NCBI GenBank assembly: GCA_022385755.1
Contig: MU278360.1
Coordinates: forward strand, 651,692-715,691
Direction: 5' to 3'
DNA length: 64,000 bases
From: Trametopsis cervina
Lineage: Eukaryota > Basidiomycota > Agaricomycetes > Polyporales > Irpicaceae
A program made the translations under genes and the position numbers. Below, piece by piece: positions 11,157-22,669 of this stretch. Below the pieces are notes generated by a model. It worked only from the letters and a program-made list of their open reading frames with translations, was not told where the DNA came from and ran no database searches. How positions within the stretch are numbered: position 1 is the first letter of the stretch; every line of letters begins with the position of its first letter.

Positions 11157-12180
11157 ATGAACGTACTACCGGCTGGTGGCAAGATTGACCTCAGACCAAA
11201 GCGTCGCCATGGATTCTCAGTGGTGCTGTTCATCTTTGGGACGCTTTTCCCGCCCCTCGGTATGTGCTGCGTGTACTCACTACTGAGGTCAATGTATTGA
11301 AACCTGTCATAGCTGTAGCCGCCAGGTTCGGGGTTGGTGCAGACTTCTGGTTGAATCTAGTTCTTACCTTAGCGGGTTATATCCCAGGTGAATTAGCTGT
11401 GATTCACAAACTCGCGAAGCACTGACATCCTTACAGGGCATGTTCATAATTTCTACATTCAGGTACGCCTGACCCTTCATCGATTATATAGAATCTGCCA
11501 CGCAGTGTCTGATGTGTCGGTATGTACAGAATATACGAAACAACAAGAACCACCAGAGGACTCCGAAGTGGATCCAAAGATACGGTCTCGTCGACACGAG
11601 CGAGATCAAACGCAAGGAGCGACGATCGCAGTGGGCTAGTCGTTACAACGAACGAAACCCGCACTCGACACTTGCTGACCAGGCACTTGAAGACGGGCAG
11701 GAGGGTAGCTCGAGCGTTGATCTTTCTAACGAGGGAGACGGATCTCGCCAGAGATCTGCTGGTGGGGAGTACTGGAATCCCAACGAAGAACGCTACTACA
11801 GCCAAGACCGGGGGTCCACGCATGGTTCCGCCAGTGAACGCTGGCATTACCCTGCCAACTTCGAGGACACAGTGGTCGAAACCACTAACAAGAAGAGCAA
11901 GAAGAAGAAGGAGAAGAAAGAGAAGAAGGATAGATGGGCACGGACGGAGGATGCGTACTCAATCAACGAGAGTGGAACGTCGAGGAAGAAGAAGTTGAAG
12001 AAGAGGAAATCTACTGGTGATGGACTGGGCGAGGACACGTACTCCAGAAGAAGCGGGTCGACTAACGACTTCCCCGAAGACCCTGAAGGCGGTCTGTACG
12101 GCAACTCGAACTCAAGACCCGGCCCTGCGCAGGAGAACGGCCGCACAGACGCAGATGACATCTTCTCGCACCAGCTCTAA
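11157..12180 (+). CDS. Pmp3/UPF0057-type membrane proteolipid with long charged C-terminal tail (Sna2/Sna4-like)
   Basis: Four exons: 11157-11259, 11313-11387, 11437-11462 and 11530-12180. The first three encode a Pmp3 core: a hydrophobic segment (SVVLFIFGTLFPPLAVAARF), the signature GADFWLNLVLTLAGYIPG, then HVHNFYIQ. The last exon adds about 217 residues that are hydrophilic and Glu/Ser/Tyr rich, with a long Lys tract (KKSKKKKEKKEKKDRW) and a second one (SRKKKLKKRKS). Classical Pmp3 is about 55 residues and affects plasma-membrane potential and cation sensitivity. Yeast Sna2-Sna4 are longer paralogues, so the extended form has precedent, but this tail is unusually long. No catalytic role is expected. 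Confidence 0.85.
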
Positions 12181-13071
12181 GCTTGAAGTCGCGGATACAT
12201 CAATATATTAGGCCGGTGCTATTTGTACTATTCAGTTAACGCTTTTCACCTTTACCCACGTCTAGTATATCTTTCTTCCTACCTGTTACCAGGGGTATTT
12301 ATGGTATTGGTTTTTGGGACTCTACACAAGGCTGCGATGCCAGTGTTTGATGGTGTTTGATAGCGCCACCATTGGCCGGACTGCAGGATTTGAACTCGCG
12401 CGCCCTGACAGATGCGAAATATATCGAGCGCCGATAATTACTGGTGCAGCGATGGATGGTGGGCAATCGCGACTTGCACCGTAGATACCACCTCGTCTAG
12501 GGCGTGAATGTAAGTGCGATGTACAATCCGTTGCTCTACAGTGCTGACAGTGAATGCTTCGTCTGAAAAGGCTTTCACGGGTTTTGGGGAGCAGCAGCGG
12601 TTACAGCATCCATAGCAACAGGATACTTGCGCGTGGTATTGGTCCTCCGTCTCCGGTCACCCAGAAATGGTAGACACTCTCCCGAACGGATACAGTTTTA
12701 TAATGACCGCACAGACAGCCTCGAGAGGTTAGGACTCGACCGAGAAGCCTCAATACTGTATGCAGAGGGTCAGCAAGTAGATGCACTTATAATAATGGTA
12801 CAGTATCACACCGAAACGTCGGCAAGTAGTCGGGCAACAATACGTCTGGCTTCTCCTCCATGGAAACTTCTCAGGAATCCAAGAATACAGCCATATCAAC
12901 AGATGCTCTCGTAACACAATGGCCTTGTGTCACATGAATCGCTTTACAGCCCTTCGAGAGCGACGTACGCCCATATGGTCTTCATCGCGGAGCAGACCTA
13001 CGTGATAAGCGGGTCACGTATAAAAGGATAGACCTGTCTTCTAAAATGTGGAAGGGAACGTTCACTACAGC
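12181..13071. other. Intergenic region, no gene recognised
   Basis: About 890 bp. On the reverse strand near 12385 there is a T-loop-like sequence (GTTCAAATCCTGC) but no matching acceptor stem. TATAAAAGG at 13019-13027, about 45 bp before the ATG at 13072, is a good TATA box for the downstream peptide-N-glycosidase gene. No coding pattern was seen. Confidence 0.5.
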
Positions 13072-15518
13072 ATGAGAAAGCTCTCTGTTACTCATGCGCT
13101 CAGCCTCTTCCTATACGCTTCCACAGCGCTGACAGCGAAACTGGTCGATTTTCAAGTAGCGCAACCCCTTACACTACCTCAGACTGCCAAACAATGCACT
13201 GTACAGATCCTTCGGTGAGCGTGTTCACGAGATAGGGTCGAAATTTACTGATTTATACGGCATGACGCAGACGTACATTCGCATTCTCTTATGGAAGGTG
13301 ATATTCAATGTATTCTCTTCCAAGGCGGATACTAATGACCGTCGTTATCACAGTCCAGAGGTCGTACAATATACGTGCGTTTTCATCGCGTTTCAGGGTT
13401 ATACGGGGGCTGACAGGTTGTGAAGTCCGCCTACTGCTTGTGGGCCTGTCGGTTCATGGGCGGGAATCAGTCTCAACTTCACGGTTACCTCGAACGGGTA
13501 GGCCATTCTCATTCTCAGGCTGTATGCATCATCTCAATGCATGAGGCTTGTTCCTAGTACTCAGTACGACCGGCTCGGAATATTCACATTGGATAATGTT
13601 GAAAGTCAGTATTGTTTGAAATCAAACCCCATAGTCAGACCTCAACCTTGATCACAGTATGGCGTACATCCACCCCCGAACCTACGAGAGGCGACGGCAT
13701 CATTTGGACGTACCTCAAGGACGTGACTCGCTTTATCCCGTTGTTCAAGAAGCCTGGAACGTTTGTCCTCCAGTTGGATAACCTCATTCAAACGGGATTG
13801 GATGGCGAATATGCGAGTACGAATGATGAGCTGAATCTGGTTGCGAGTTCTATGACTGATAAAAGGAACTCTAGCAACTTTATATGCAACGTTCTATGCG
13901 TCTTCACCACAGCATCCTCCTGCCGCCCAAAGCGACCTGATTATCCCTGTCACTACCTTAGCAGACAACAGCGGAGACGTTGCGTCAGTCCCGCCTGCCT
14001 TCACAGTGCGTACCATAGCCGATTGCCGAGAAGCCCCGATCACTCATGTGGAGCTTTACCTTGTAGCTGAATGTGACGCTGCCTCGCAATTTAGCCGCGG
14101 TTTATGTTGAAGTAATTCCTTCAGGCAATGGTAACGAGGAGTTTTGGGTAATGATGAACAGTTAGAAGCTACAGCGACATAGCTAATCATAACTCAGAGT
14201 ATGAACGTTCCCAACAAATATCTCGATGCATTGCCCAGCGAGACGACATTCGGATACGGACCTTTCAGAGAAGTACGTCTCTCCGTCGACGGGCAAGTTG
14301 CAGGTGTTATATTCCCGTTCGTGATGAGTCCCTAGGGATTTAGCGACCACTGATCTTGTAATAGGTACCTCGTCATATTCACCGGCGGGATCGCACCTAC
14401 TGCCTGGAGGCATGTCTTTCGCCTTACTATATTGTGCAACGCCTCTAACTAACTAGTTTTACTCAGGCCCATCACGGCGTATGCAGCTCTCGATCTGCCC
14501 ACGTATTTCATTGATGTCTCACCGTTCATCCCTGTGCTTGCGGACGGTAAAGAGCATGCGATCACGCTGGATGTGGTCTCTGCAGAAAGTGACCATGCAA
14601 TCAACCAGAATTGGTATGTTACAGCAAATCTGCAAGTCGTTCTGGACAAGTCATCGAAACCAACTACGGGGAGGATTGTTACCTATCAAGTTGAACCGTA
14701 TGCTCGTACTTCGACGACTGGCAAGGTCCAAGCCAATGGAGAGGTTGATTTTACCGTCACTGCTGCGCGAAGTGTACGAATTGAGTCAGACATACGAACT
14801 GGCAGCGGTATCGACACTCGAGTGATCTGGACTCAAAGCTTGAGCTATTCCAACACACAAACTTATGCCCAAAATGCGTCAGTTCAGGTATGGTCCTTTC
14901 AGACGAATTATCGCTTTATTATCATTAATGTGTCGCGGCGTCGGAAGACCCTAGTGCAAGAGTCGTCTGGGGCGTTCTTGTCGACACACAACGGGGCTTC
15001 GGTGGTTAGCGATACGTTCGCATTTCCAGTGAATGTCAACTTTACGTACCTGGACTCAACATGGACAAACTGTAGGTCGTAGGCCGCTCCACCTCGCCAT
15101 CGCGCTAATTGGACGTGTACAGGGACGACTTCCATAGATCACTCCTTTAACCGTGTGTCGAAACCTTCTCCTTTTGTCATGGGTACCACTATACAAGAGC
15201 ACCAAGTAGCAAGTGAGCACGCACATTTCCGAAAGATCTTGAAAACTCATTAACCATGTATCAGCCGCTTTCTTCCAACTTGCCTCAGGCGGCAACTTTG
15301 GCAATGGAACTAGCAACAACCAATTTTCATACACCGACACGCTGGGCAACATATACCGTCGCAATGTTGGCTCCGTCAATTCTTCCGTCACCTATGATGA
15401 CGAAGGAGGGAACTTGGCGTCCTCACATGTTCCCCAATTCCCCCATGTGAATCCCGCAGAGCTCACCTTCTTGGCGCCTAGGCTCCCCGGCAGACTTGGA
15501 GGTGGTCGTATTGGCTAG
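13072..15518 (+). CDS. Secreted peptide-N-glycosidase A family protein (N-glycan amidase)
   Basis: The family (PNGase A) cleaves the N-glycan from Asn of glycopeptides. A signal peptide is visible (MRKLSVTHALSLFLYASTAL then TAK). About a dozen exons can be joined in phase. Landmarks in order are SPEVVQYTPPTACGPVGSW, GTQYDRLGIFTLDNVEIW, RTSTPEPTRGDGIIW, LDGEYATTLYATFYASS, DLIIPVTTLADN, FGYGPFREVRLSVDG, FTGGIAPTAWRPI, DVVSAESDHAINQNWYV and LSTHNGASVVSDTF. The end is PGRLGGGRIG. All conserved blocks appear in the family order without stops, so the gene looks intact. The intron at 14410-14466 starts with GC rather than GT, because W-R-P-I requires the break at AG/GCATGT. A TATA box lies at 13019. 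In a saprotroph it would plausibly trim host or substrate glycoproteins outside the cell; that is inference. Confidence 0.9.
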
Positions 15519-16158
15519 AATTGTCCGGTGAATGTGATCTGCTGGTGTGCGCATGAAATTTGTGTCTTCTACCTCTCAGACCTGTGAGATTACTGAATCA
15601 ATGTGACAATGCTGATTGCACTCTTTTCCGAAGGACAAGACAAAAGTGCTCCCGGACACGATTACTACGTGTGTTGCGTTTCACATCTACCCAGAGTTCG
15701 CGCAGATACATGCATGAAAAGATTGATAGCGTGCGTCCTTCTCCCTGCCCTTTTTACGAATGCATCTGATGAATGGCATTTTCAAGGAGTTCCTTATTGG
15801 TCTTCTAAGAAGAGAGGCCAGTGATCGCTGCCGAACTCTTGAATAACGACATCATGGCAGCAGGGAAGCTTCCGTTACGAATTGAACATAGCCTGACATT
15901 GGCAGAAACGTGGGTTTGATTTGATATGCTGAAGGATCCGTCGTACTGGCTACAAGAACCTTCCGACCTCGAGGGCGGTTGTCTAGATCGTAATACGCAT
16001 GATCAGCTGCAATGACTTTTCTAGTTTCATTGCAGAAAACACGAAGAAGCTATTATGGGATCAGGTGAGTCTATAAGATATCTACCATGTTTATAGCAGA
16101 TACATTTACATGTCCGAATTCTACTATTGGTACGTGCTGCTACCTCTATTGACACTAG
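15519..16158. other. Convergent intergenic region
   Basis: About 640 bp between the stop codons of the peptide-N-glycosidase gene and the first epoxide hydrolase. Some short open stretches, none with coding character. Confidence 0.4.
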
Positions 16159-17342
16159 TCATAGATGAGAATTCGCGCTGATATTTCCTTCAATCCAACG
16201 AAGCAGCTCTTTGTTGATACTGTCTGCACAAGAGAAGATTAGCCAGTGGTCGCCATTAAAGTCATGGATGGTGATGTTGTGTTGTTTGAACTCTTCCGCC
16301 GCGAATGTTTCATAACCTAGCGTCGGGACACATACGGGATCGTGAATCGCTGCGCCGAAGAAGATCGGCGCATGGACAGGAGGGAATCTGCGACCCTCAG
16401 GGATAGCTGTACGAGAACCGCTGAGTATCGCAACCTCTCGACACAGATGACATGGTCTTACTTTGCAGGTCGTCCGTGGCGGACTTCTTGGTGGTCATGA
16501 CCTCGTACCACCTGGTAGGTGCGTCGAACCCATTCTTCATGAAAATGTCTATCCAGTATTTCTTATCGTCGTCTTTCAGAAACGAAGCCAGTGGCGATGT
16601 GAAATCAGCGAGGATTTCTCTCTTCAATGCGCCCTTAGGGGCGAACGTTGTCTTCGACGATTCTGCTATATGCGGAAACCACAGATCAAAGGCTGAGTTG
16701 GGCTGTTTCCATCACGTTAGTTAATTAGCTGCTGATGAAGTCGGTACTATACCACTCACATGCGCTCTGAAGTCCTCGTCGAACTCATGCGGAGTCGCCA
16801 AATATTCCCAGTACCCAAATAACTCGTACCCAAACTGTGCCTTCACAAGCGCTAAGAATTCATCGTGGTCGATTGGCGGCCTTACGGCGGCGTACGGAAC
16901 CGCAAAGAACGCGTATGCGTAGAATCGATCTGGATAGTGGTTTGCCAGCCGTGAAATTGCCTTTGATCCCCTGGCCATATCTTGTCATTCAGCTTTGCAA
17001 TACCTACTTGATTAAACGAACCTACCAGTCGTGGCCAACTGCGATAACCTTCCAGAGGCCCTCCGCGTCTAGCACTTCGACAAGATCCTTGGATATCAAG
17101 CTTGGGACATAGGCATCCACGTCGGTCGGCTTGCTGGTGCCCCCATAACCGAGCATGTCGGGCACTATTACGCCATACCCGCGGTCCTCGAAAAACGGAA
17201 CCTGTCTCTCCCAGTGCTTGGACGTCGATGGGAAACCGTGACAAAACAACAGGGTTGGTTTCGATAGTCTCGCAGGTGCGAAGTAATAATTGTACGTGAA
17301 GCCGCGGGTTGTCGTTGTTGTCTTATACTTCGCTGGGTCCAT
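16159..17342 (-). CDS. Epoxide-hydrolase-type alpha/beta hydrolase, copy 1
   Basis: Expected to hydrolyse epoxides to diols through a covalent ester on Asp. Four exons resolved: 17026-17342, 16760-16970, 16462-16702 and 16159-16406, giving 338 residues, the normal size for soluble epoxide hydrolases. Features in order: oxyanion loop HGFPSTSKHW (about residue 37), GYGVIVPDMLGYGG, nucleophile Asp in GHDWGSKAISRL, split by intron 1, a cap region with GFDAPTRWYEV, where the Tyr can polarise the epoxide, FFGAAIHDPVCVP carrying the candidate acid Asp, and the catalytic His in FNGDHWLIF. Intron phases are 2, 0 and 1, and are the same in all five copies. It is the last unit in transcription direction. 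The substrate is unknown. Confidence 0.9.
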
Positions 17343-17406
17343 ACTGTCCCAAGCTGTGGTTAAAGATGAAGGTCCGGGGGCTAATCGATTCTAAATCGGT
17401 AGACTA

Positions 17407-17413
17407 CTTATAC
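17407..17413 (-). promoter_or_regulatory. TATA-like box of epoxide hydrolase copy 1
   Basis: GTATAAG on the reverse strand about 65 bp upstream of the ATG at 17342. It lies at a similar position to boxes before the other four copies and is flanked by the same GTAGT context as copy 2. Confidence 0.55.
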
Positions 17414-17843
17414 GCTATGGAATCGAGCACCTTATGGACGTCTTCTTTCTTTGTCAGGCGAAAAGTCGGCGGCTGTATACTTATGTACTCATGGTATACG
17501 TATTGCTTCGCGTGGCAGGATGTTAATCACGTTATTGTAAACCACTTGCTCGTGAAATCGGGCGCTTGTGGCTCACTACAACTTCTTGCCAATCACTCAT
17601 GTACTCATGGGACCGAGTCCCCATAGAAAAGCGATTACCGTCGCAGCTATCTCGTTGGTGGTGACAGAGTCTTCGCCGGCCCCAAAACATATCCCCAAGA
17701 AGATACGAGTAATACTGGATAACAAACAACGCGTTCGACGTGGGATTTGATTGCAAGTCTTCCAGTTCGTGATACAGTAGCTGATACAGTACAATGTCAA
17801 TTGGTGCCCAGTAGAGAACCCCTTAATCTCCCTACAAGCATGA
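17414..17843. other. Spacer between epoxide hydrolase copies 1 and 2
   Basis: About 430 bp with no coding signal. It contains the distal promoter of copy 1 and the 3' flank of copy 2. Confidence 0.4.
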
Positions 17844-19018
17844 CTAATTGACCTTTACAGTTCCCTCAATCCAGTCCAGCAGTTCCTTGCTTATCTCATC
17901 CGCATGGGAGAAGACAATCCAATGGCCACCATCGAACTCGCGAATGGTGATGTTGTGATGTTTAAGCTCTTCCGCCGCGAATTCATCATAACCTACCTGC
18001 GAAAGGCAAACAGTATCGCGCTTCGCCGCACCGAAGAAAAGTGGCGCGTCGACGGGAGGGAACCTGCGATTCTCGGGTATGGCTGTGCAGCATAACGGTG
18101 AGCAGCGTTCTTTACTATGGAAGTTTAGCTCGACTTACTCCGCATATCGTCCTCGGCAGACTTGTTGCTCGTCATGACCGCATACCACCGAGTAGGTCCT
18201 TCAAACCCATTCTTTGTGAGCAGGTCAATGAAGTTTTTCTTGTCCTCCTCCGTGCGATACGACGGCAATGGTGTAGTGAAGTCGGACAGGATTGTTTTCT
18301 TCAATGCACCCCTGGGCGCCCAGTGCGTCACCCATATTGCAGGATCCGTTGGAAAGATCATATGGTACGCCGCGTCCGGCTGTTCACAGGCACGGTCAAC
18401 CACGTAGACGCGATGACCAGTGAGCACGTACATGTGCTCGGAAATCTGCGTCGAACTCGCCGCTCGACGCATAATACTCCCAGTATCCATATAGCTCATA
18501 TCCATACCGCGCCTTCAGCTGCTCCAAGAACTCATCGTGGTCAATCGGGGGAGTAGGGGCCCAGTACGGTGTATTGAAGAAAGCATATGCGTAGAAGCGC
18601 TCCGGATAGTGATTGGCTAGTCTGGAGACCGCCTTCGCTCCCCTTACGGCACCAGCGTTCAGCATCCATGACACAAATACGTCATTGAATAGCAGTCCTA
18701 CCAGTCATGTCCGATCGCAATTGCTTTTTGGATCCCCTCCGCGTCCAGAACTTCCACAAGATCTTTGACGATCAAGCTCGGGACGTATGCATCAACATCA
18801 GTGGGCTTGCTTGTATCTCCGTAACCGAGCATGTCTGGTACAATGACTCCGTATCCGCGATCTTCAAAGAACTGGACCTGTTTCTCCCAATCGCGAGAAG
18901 TAGAAGGGAAACCGTGGCAGAATAATATGGTTGGCTTGGATGACTTCGGAGGAGCGACATAATAATTGTACGTGAAGCCGCGGGAGGTATTGGTGGTCTT
19001 ATATTTCGAGGGGTCCAT
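17844..19018 (-). CDS. Epoxide-hydrolase-type alpha/beta hydrolase, copy 2
   Basis: Same four-exon architecture as copy 1. Starts MDPSKYKTTNTSRGFTYNYY. Shows HGFPSTSRDWEKQ, DMLGYGDTSKPTD, the nucleophile in AIAIGHDW followed after intron 1 by GAKAVSRLANHYPERF, cap GFEGPTRWYAVMTSNKSAEDD, and FFGAAKRDTVCLSQVGY. The His motif is FDGGHWIVFSHAD, and the end is EGTVKVN. The first intron uses the acceptor CCGTAAG, weaker than in the other copies but in phase. No disruption was seen. It belongs with copies 1 and 3 by the GY-G-T/D-TSKP version of the first exon. Confidence 0.9.
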
Positions 19019-19118
19019 GATGTTGGCGGCTGGTTCAAAGGGAGTTACTCTCCTTCAGAGGCAGGATACGAATCAACGGAGTAAGGAAACTGTGTCTGGC
19101 ACGCCGCTTCCCTCACTA

Positions 19119-19125
19119 CTTATAC
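19119..19125 (-). promoter_or_regulatory. TATA-like box of epoxide hydrolase copy 2
   Basis: TGTGTATAAGTAGTG on the reverse strand about 100 bp upstream of the ATG at 19018; it matches the boxes of the other copies in sequence context. Confidence 0.6.
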
Positions 19126-19303
19126 ACAGTGAGAGCACCACATTAGCCTCATGACCATCCGCTTGGTCAGGCAATATCGGGCTCGGTGAACGTTGTTAAA
19201 AGGACAAGACATCTTATACGCAACTCATCATCTCAAAAGCAGAGCGAATTTCTGTTCAACATCACCCTTGATCTCAATTCTTTACGCGGGCTTGCTATAC
19301 CGC

Positions 19304-20497
19304 CTACGAGAAATCGCACACTACACTAACAGTTCCTTCAACCCAACGCAGCAACTCCTCATTGATCTCATCCGCATGCGACAAGACAATCCAGTGGCCG
19401 CCGTCAAATTCGTGTATAGTAACGTTGTGGTCTTTGAACTCCTCCGCTGCAAACTGAACATAACCGATTTGCGGTAGGCAGATGCGATCGCCCTTTGCCG
19501 CTCCAAAGAAGATTGGCGCATTGACAGGAGGGATCCTATGACCCTCAGGTATGGCTGTGTATTGAATGGTGATGAGCAATCTCTCTCGGCGATAATGACG
19601 ACACTTTACTCTGTATATCGTCCTCGGCAGACTTCTTGGTTGTCATAACTGCGTACCATCGGGTGGGTGCCTCAAAACCATTCTTCATGAAAGTGCTGAT
19701 CCAGTTTCTCTTAAAGTCCTCATCGACATATGTCGCCAACGGTGCTTTATAGTTGGAGAGAAGTGTCTGCTTCAATGCGCCCACTGGAGAAAGATCTGTC
19801 GCCCATATCCTCAAGTCACTTGGATAAAGGATGTTAAAGGCCGCATCAGGCTGTTGACAGGTGGGGTCAGCGATTCAGATGACGACCGTGTGACGAGCAA
19901 CCTGTACGTACGTGTGCTCTGAAGTCTGGATCGAACTCATTGGTAGCGAGATACCCCCAGAATCCATTCAATACGGAGCCGTACTTTGCCTTCTCATTCA
20001 CTAACATCTCGTCATAGTCGACTGGTGGCGTGACGGGGACGAACGATACGGCGAAGAACGCGTATGCGTAGAAGCGTTCTGGATAGTGGTTCGCCAGGCG
20101 CGAAACCACCTTTGATCCCCTGATAGGATTATCACGTTCAGCATGCATGACAGACGGTTCCTTTCTACTGGCAGCCTTACCAGTCATGGCCAATTGCGAT
20201 AGCCCTCTGGACCCCCTCCGCATCTAGTATCTCGACAAGATCCTTGGACACCACGCTTGGGACGTAGGCGTTCACGTCGATCGGCTTGCTCGTGTCTCCG
20301 TAACCAAGCATGTCGGGTACAATCACCCCGTACCCACGACCTTCAAAGAAAGTGGCCTCTTTCTCCCAATCTATGGACGTAGACGGGAAGCCATGGCAGA
20401 ATAGAAGGGTCGGCTTCGACGGCTGTGCAGGTGCGAAATAATAGTTGTATGTGAATCCTTGTGTCGTCGTGGTTGTCTTATACTTGGTTGGGTTCAT
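19304..20497 (-). CDS. Epoxide-hydrolase-type alpha/beta hydrolase, copy 3
   Basis: Four exons as in its neighbours. Starts MNPTKYKTTTTTQGFTYNYY. HGFPSTSIDWEKE, DMLGYGDTSKPID, GHDW then GSKVVSRLANHYPERF after intron 1, cap GFEAPTRWYAVMTTKKSAEDD, FFGAAKGDRICLPQIGY, and His in FDGGHWIVLSHAD. Ends TVSVVCDFS. In the cap the sequence GSVLNGFWGYLA replaces the GYELYGYW found in the other copies, a local change near the substrate pocket that could alter specificity. It appears intact. Confidence 0.9.
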
Positions 20498-20590
20498 GGT
20501 GCTAGCTTCTGCTTTTCTCTTTTATGGAGAGTTACTTTGAATGTGTTTAAGGAAGTATGATGGGATGAAGTTTGAGGCCAGCTGACGCAC

Positions 20591-20599
20591 TATTTATAC
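20591..20599 (-). promoter_or_regulatory. TATA box of epoxide hydrolase copy 3
   Basis: TGTATAAATAGTG on the reverse strand about 95 bp upstream of the ATG at 20497. It is the closest match to the TATAAATA consensus in the array. Confidence 0.65.
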
Positions 20600-20889
20600 A
20601 TAGCGAGGGCTCACAAAATCTTTCGGAAACGCCATGACCGGAGGAACGCTAGGCACCTTCACGTGCTCAGGTTGGTGTTTCTGACGTTAGCAAGCGCATG
20701 CTATTGGAAACCAGTTTCAACCTGTATTACCCTTCAATCTAGCTTGCGTTGGTTTTATGCTACTGACAACTGCTGACATAGCTAGGTGACTCCTTTCCCG
20801 TGAACACGCAATCTGCATTCACAGGTTGCACAACAGGCTGAACTCCTCAACCATGATTACTATCGGTGCACGGTGCCAGTACTATGCTA
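20600..20889. other. Spacer between epoxide hydrolase copies 3 and 4
   Basis: About 290 bp without coding signal. The last part (about 20840-20889, GGTGCCAGTACTATGCTAT) is similar to the 3' flank of copy 5 at about 23310-23330, showing that the duplicated unit includes 3' flanking DNA. Confidence 0.55.
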
Positions 20890-22080
20890 TCACAAATTAA
20901 CCTTGGTACTGACAGTCCCCTCAATCCAGCCCAGCAGCTCCTTATTGATCTGGTCTGCATGCGACAAAATGATCCAATGATCACCGTCGAATTCGCGAAT
21001 GGTGATATCGTGCCCCTTAAACTCTTCCTCCGCAAACAGCTCATACCCAATCTGCGGGAGGCAGACACGATCGTCCTTTGCGGCGCCGAAGAAAAGCGGG
21101 GCGCTGACTGGAGGGAGCCTACGATCCTCGGGGATGGCTGTCCATAACTCAATGAGCACTCCGGATGTATCAACCCTGAAGATGAGACGGGAACATACTA
21201 CGTATATCGTCTTCAGCCGCTTTGGGGGTCATGGCGACCTCATACCACCTGGCGGCAGCATCAAACCCATTCTTCATGAAGTGATCGATAAACCACCGCT
21301 TGTCACCCTCATTCAGATAGGCTGGCAGCGGCGTCACGAAGTCGGAGACCATGGTCCTCTTCATCGCGCCGGTCGGAGCGAACTTGGTCACCCAGTCCGT
21401 AGTATTATACGGAAACCAGAGGCTGACCATTGAATCAGGCTGTATTCAGGCGCGGTTCAATGTTTTCAGCGGCTGTGAAAGGCAAACGAACACTTACGTG
21501 TGCCCGGAAATCGGTATTAAATTCATGCTTGGTGGACATGTAATACCAGTACCCGTATAACTCATACCCGTACTGTGCCTTCTGTGACGCCAGCAATTCA
21601 GCAAAATCGACCGGCGGCGTAACGGGGATGTATGGCAGCGCGAAAAACGCGTATGCGTAGAATCGTTCCGGATAATGGTTGGCAAGTCGGGATACTGCCT
21701 TAGCTCCCCTGGCCGAACAAGACCGTTCAGCACTCGCAATATATTCTAGTGAAGCGATCGTACCAATCGTGGCCAATTGCGATGACCTTATGGAGGCCTG
21801 CCGCGTCTAGAACTTCGACGAGGTCTCGGGAAACCAAGCTGGGGACGTATGCATTTGCATCCGTCGGTTTACCAGTGCCTCCAAAGCCAAGCATGTCAGG
21901 AACGATGGTTCCGTACCCATGTCCTTCGAAAAATAGGACCTCTTTCTCCCAGTGCTGGGACGCCGACGGAAACCCATGGCAGAATAATATAGTGGGCTTG
22001 GACGGCTTGGCGGCGGCGTAGTAATAACTGTACGTGATACCACGCGAGGTAACCGTGGTCTTGTACTTTGTTGCGTCCAT
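20890..22080 (-). CDS. Epoxide-hydrolase-type alpha/beta hydrolase, copy 4
   Basis: Four exons, same intron positions. Starts MDATKYKTTVTSRGITYSYY. HGFPSASQHWEKE, DMLGFGGTGKPTDA, GHDW then GAKAVSRLANHYPERF, cap GFDAAARWYEVAMTPKAAEDD, FFGAAKDDRVCLPQIGY and His in FDGDHWIILSHAD. Ends GTVSTKVNL. It pairs with copy 5: both have the ITYSYY and GFGGTGKPTDA versions and share promoter and 3' flank sequence, so these two arose from the most recent visible duplication. The Pro-Thr of the cap motif found in other copies is Ala-Ala here, but the Trp-Tyr pair is kept. Confidence 0.9.
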
Positions 22081-22192
22081 GGAGTTTGATATTAATGATA
22101 TATGTGATGTCTCGAGTTGACTTTCAATTTGTGGTAGGAATGCAGAGGGTAGGATCTGTGGAGAATAAGACTACAGGCTGAACGACCAACCG

Positions 22193-22200
22193 ATTTATAC
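22193..22200 (-). promoter_or_regulatory. TATA box of epoxide hydrolase copy 4
   Basis: GTATAAATCGGTTGG on the reverse strand about 115 bp upstream of the ATG at 22080. The same string with one extra A precedes copy 5. Confidence 0.65.
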
Positions 22201-22204
22201 TCGA

Positions 22205-22400
22205 GCAGGACACCCAGATTCTCTGCTTTCTAAGACCATAAATCTGAGCGGCAGCGAACTCAATGCAACATGAGACGACTGCGCTGTGATGGAAGCTTAC
22301 ATATTGCAGAGCACAGTAGTAGCTGGACAACTATGCCCGTGCAGGCTCGAAGTACATTATCAAGCTCTCTTGCCATATTCAGTCCGACACTTGCGGATTC
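22205..22400. repeat. Duplicated upstream segment of copy 4 (pair with 24620-24810)
   Basis: Shared stretches include TGGAAGCTTACATAT/GCAGAGC and CTCTTGCCATATTCAGTCCGACACTTGC, present here and at about 24710-24800. Spacing is similar but not identical. This is the distal promoter part of a duplicated gene unit. A shorter related piece (ATTACCAAGCACTC) is at about 25813-25828. Confidence 0.75.
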
Positions 22401-22669
22401 CTTCATCATCAGATCCGTTTCGTCATTTGTCATTGTCTTCTTGTTGCTAGCGTACATGGTTGCGGGGCATTCTCCGCGAGCAAACGTGTATCGCGCGGTC
22501 AACATGAAGATCAGCTGAGGATGGCAGACGTTCTTGCAGAGCAGAACACACACACTCTGAGCTTTCGATGACATCGAACACTACGACGGATACTCCCTTT
22601 CTATATTTCCCTGTTATTCTGACAACACGTAGCGACCTTTGCGCTGACTTCGTGCCTTCTAGACAAATG
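22401..22669. other. Spacer upstream of the duplicated segment
   Basis: About 270 bp between the duplicated promoter segment of copy 4 and the first epoxide-hydrolase relic. No coding signal was recognised on either strand. Confidence 0.4.

Noticed and set aside
12360..12450. tRNA-like T-loop (GTTCAAATCCTGC) on the reverse strand
   Set aside because: No pairing acceptor stem, poor T stem and no good A box at the right distance. At most a tRNA-derived relic.
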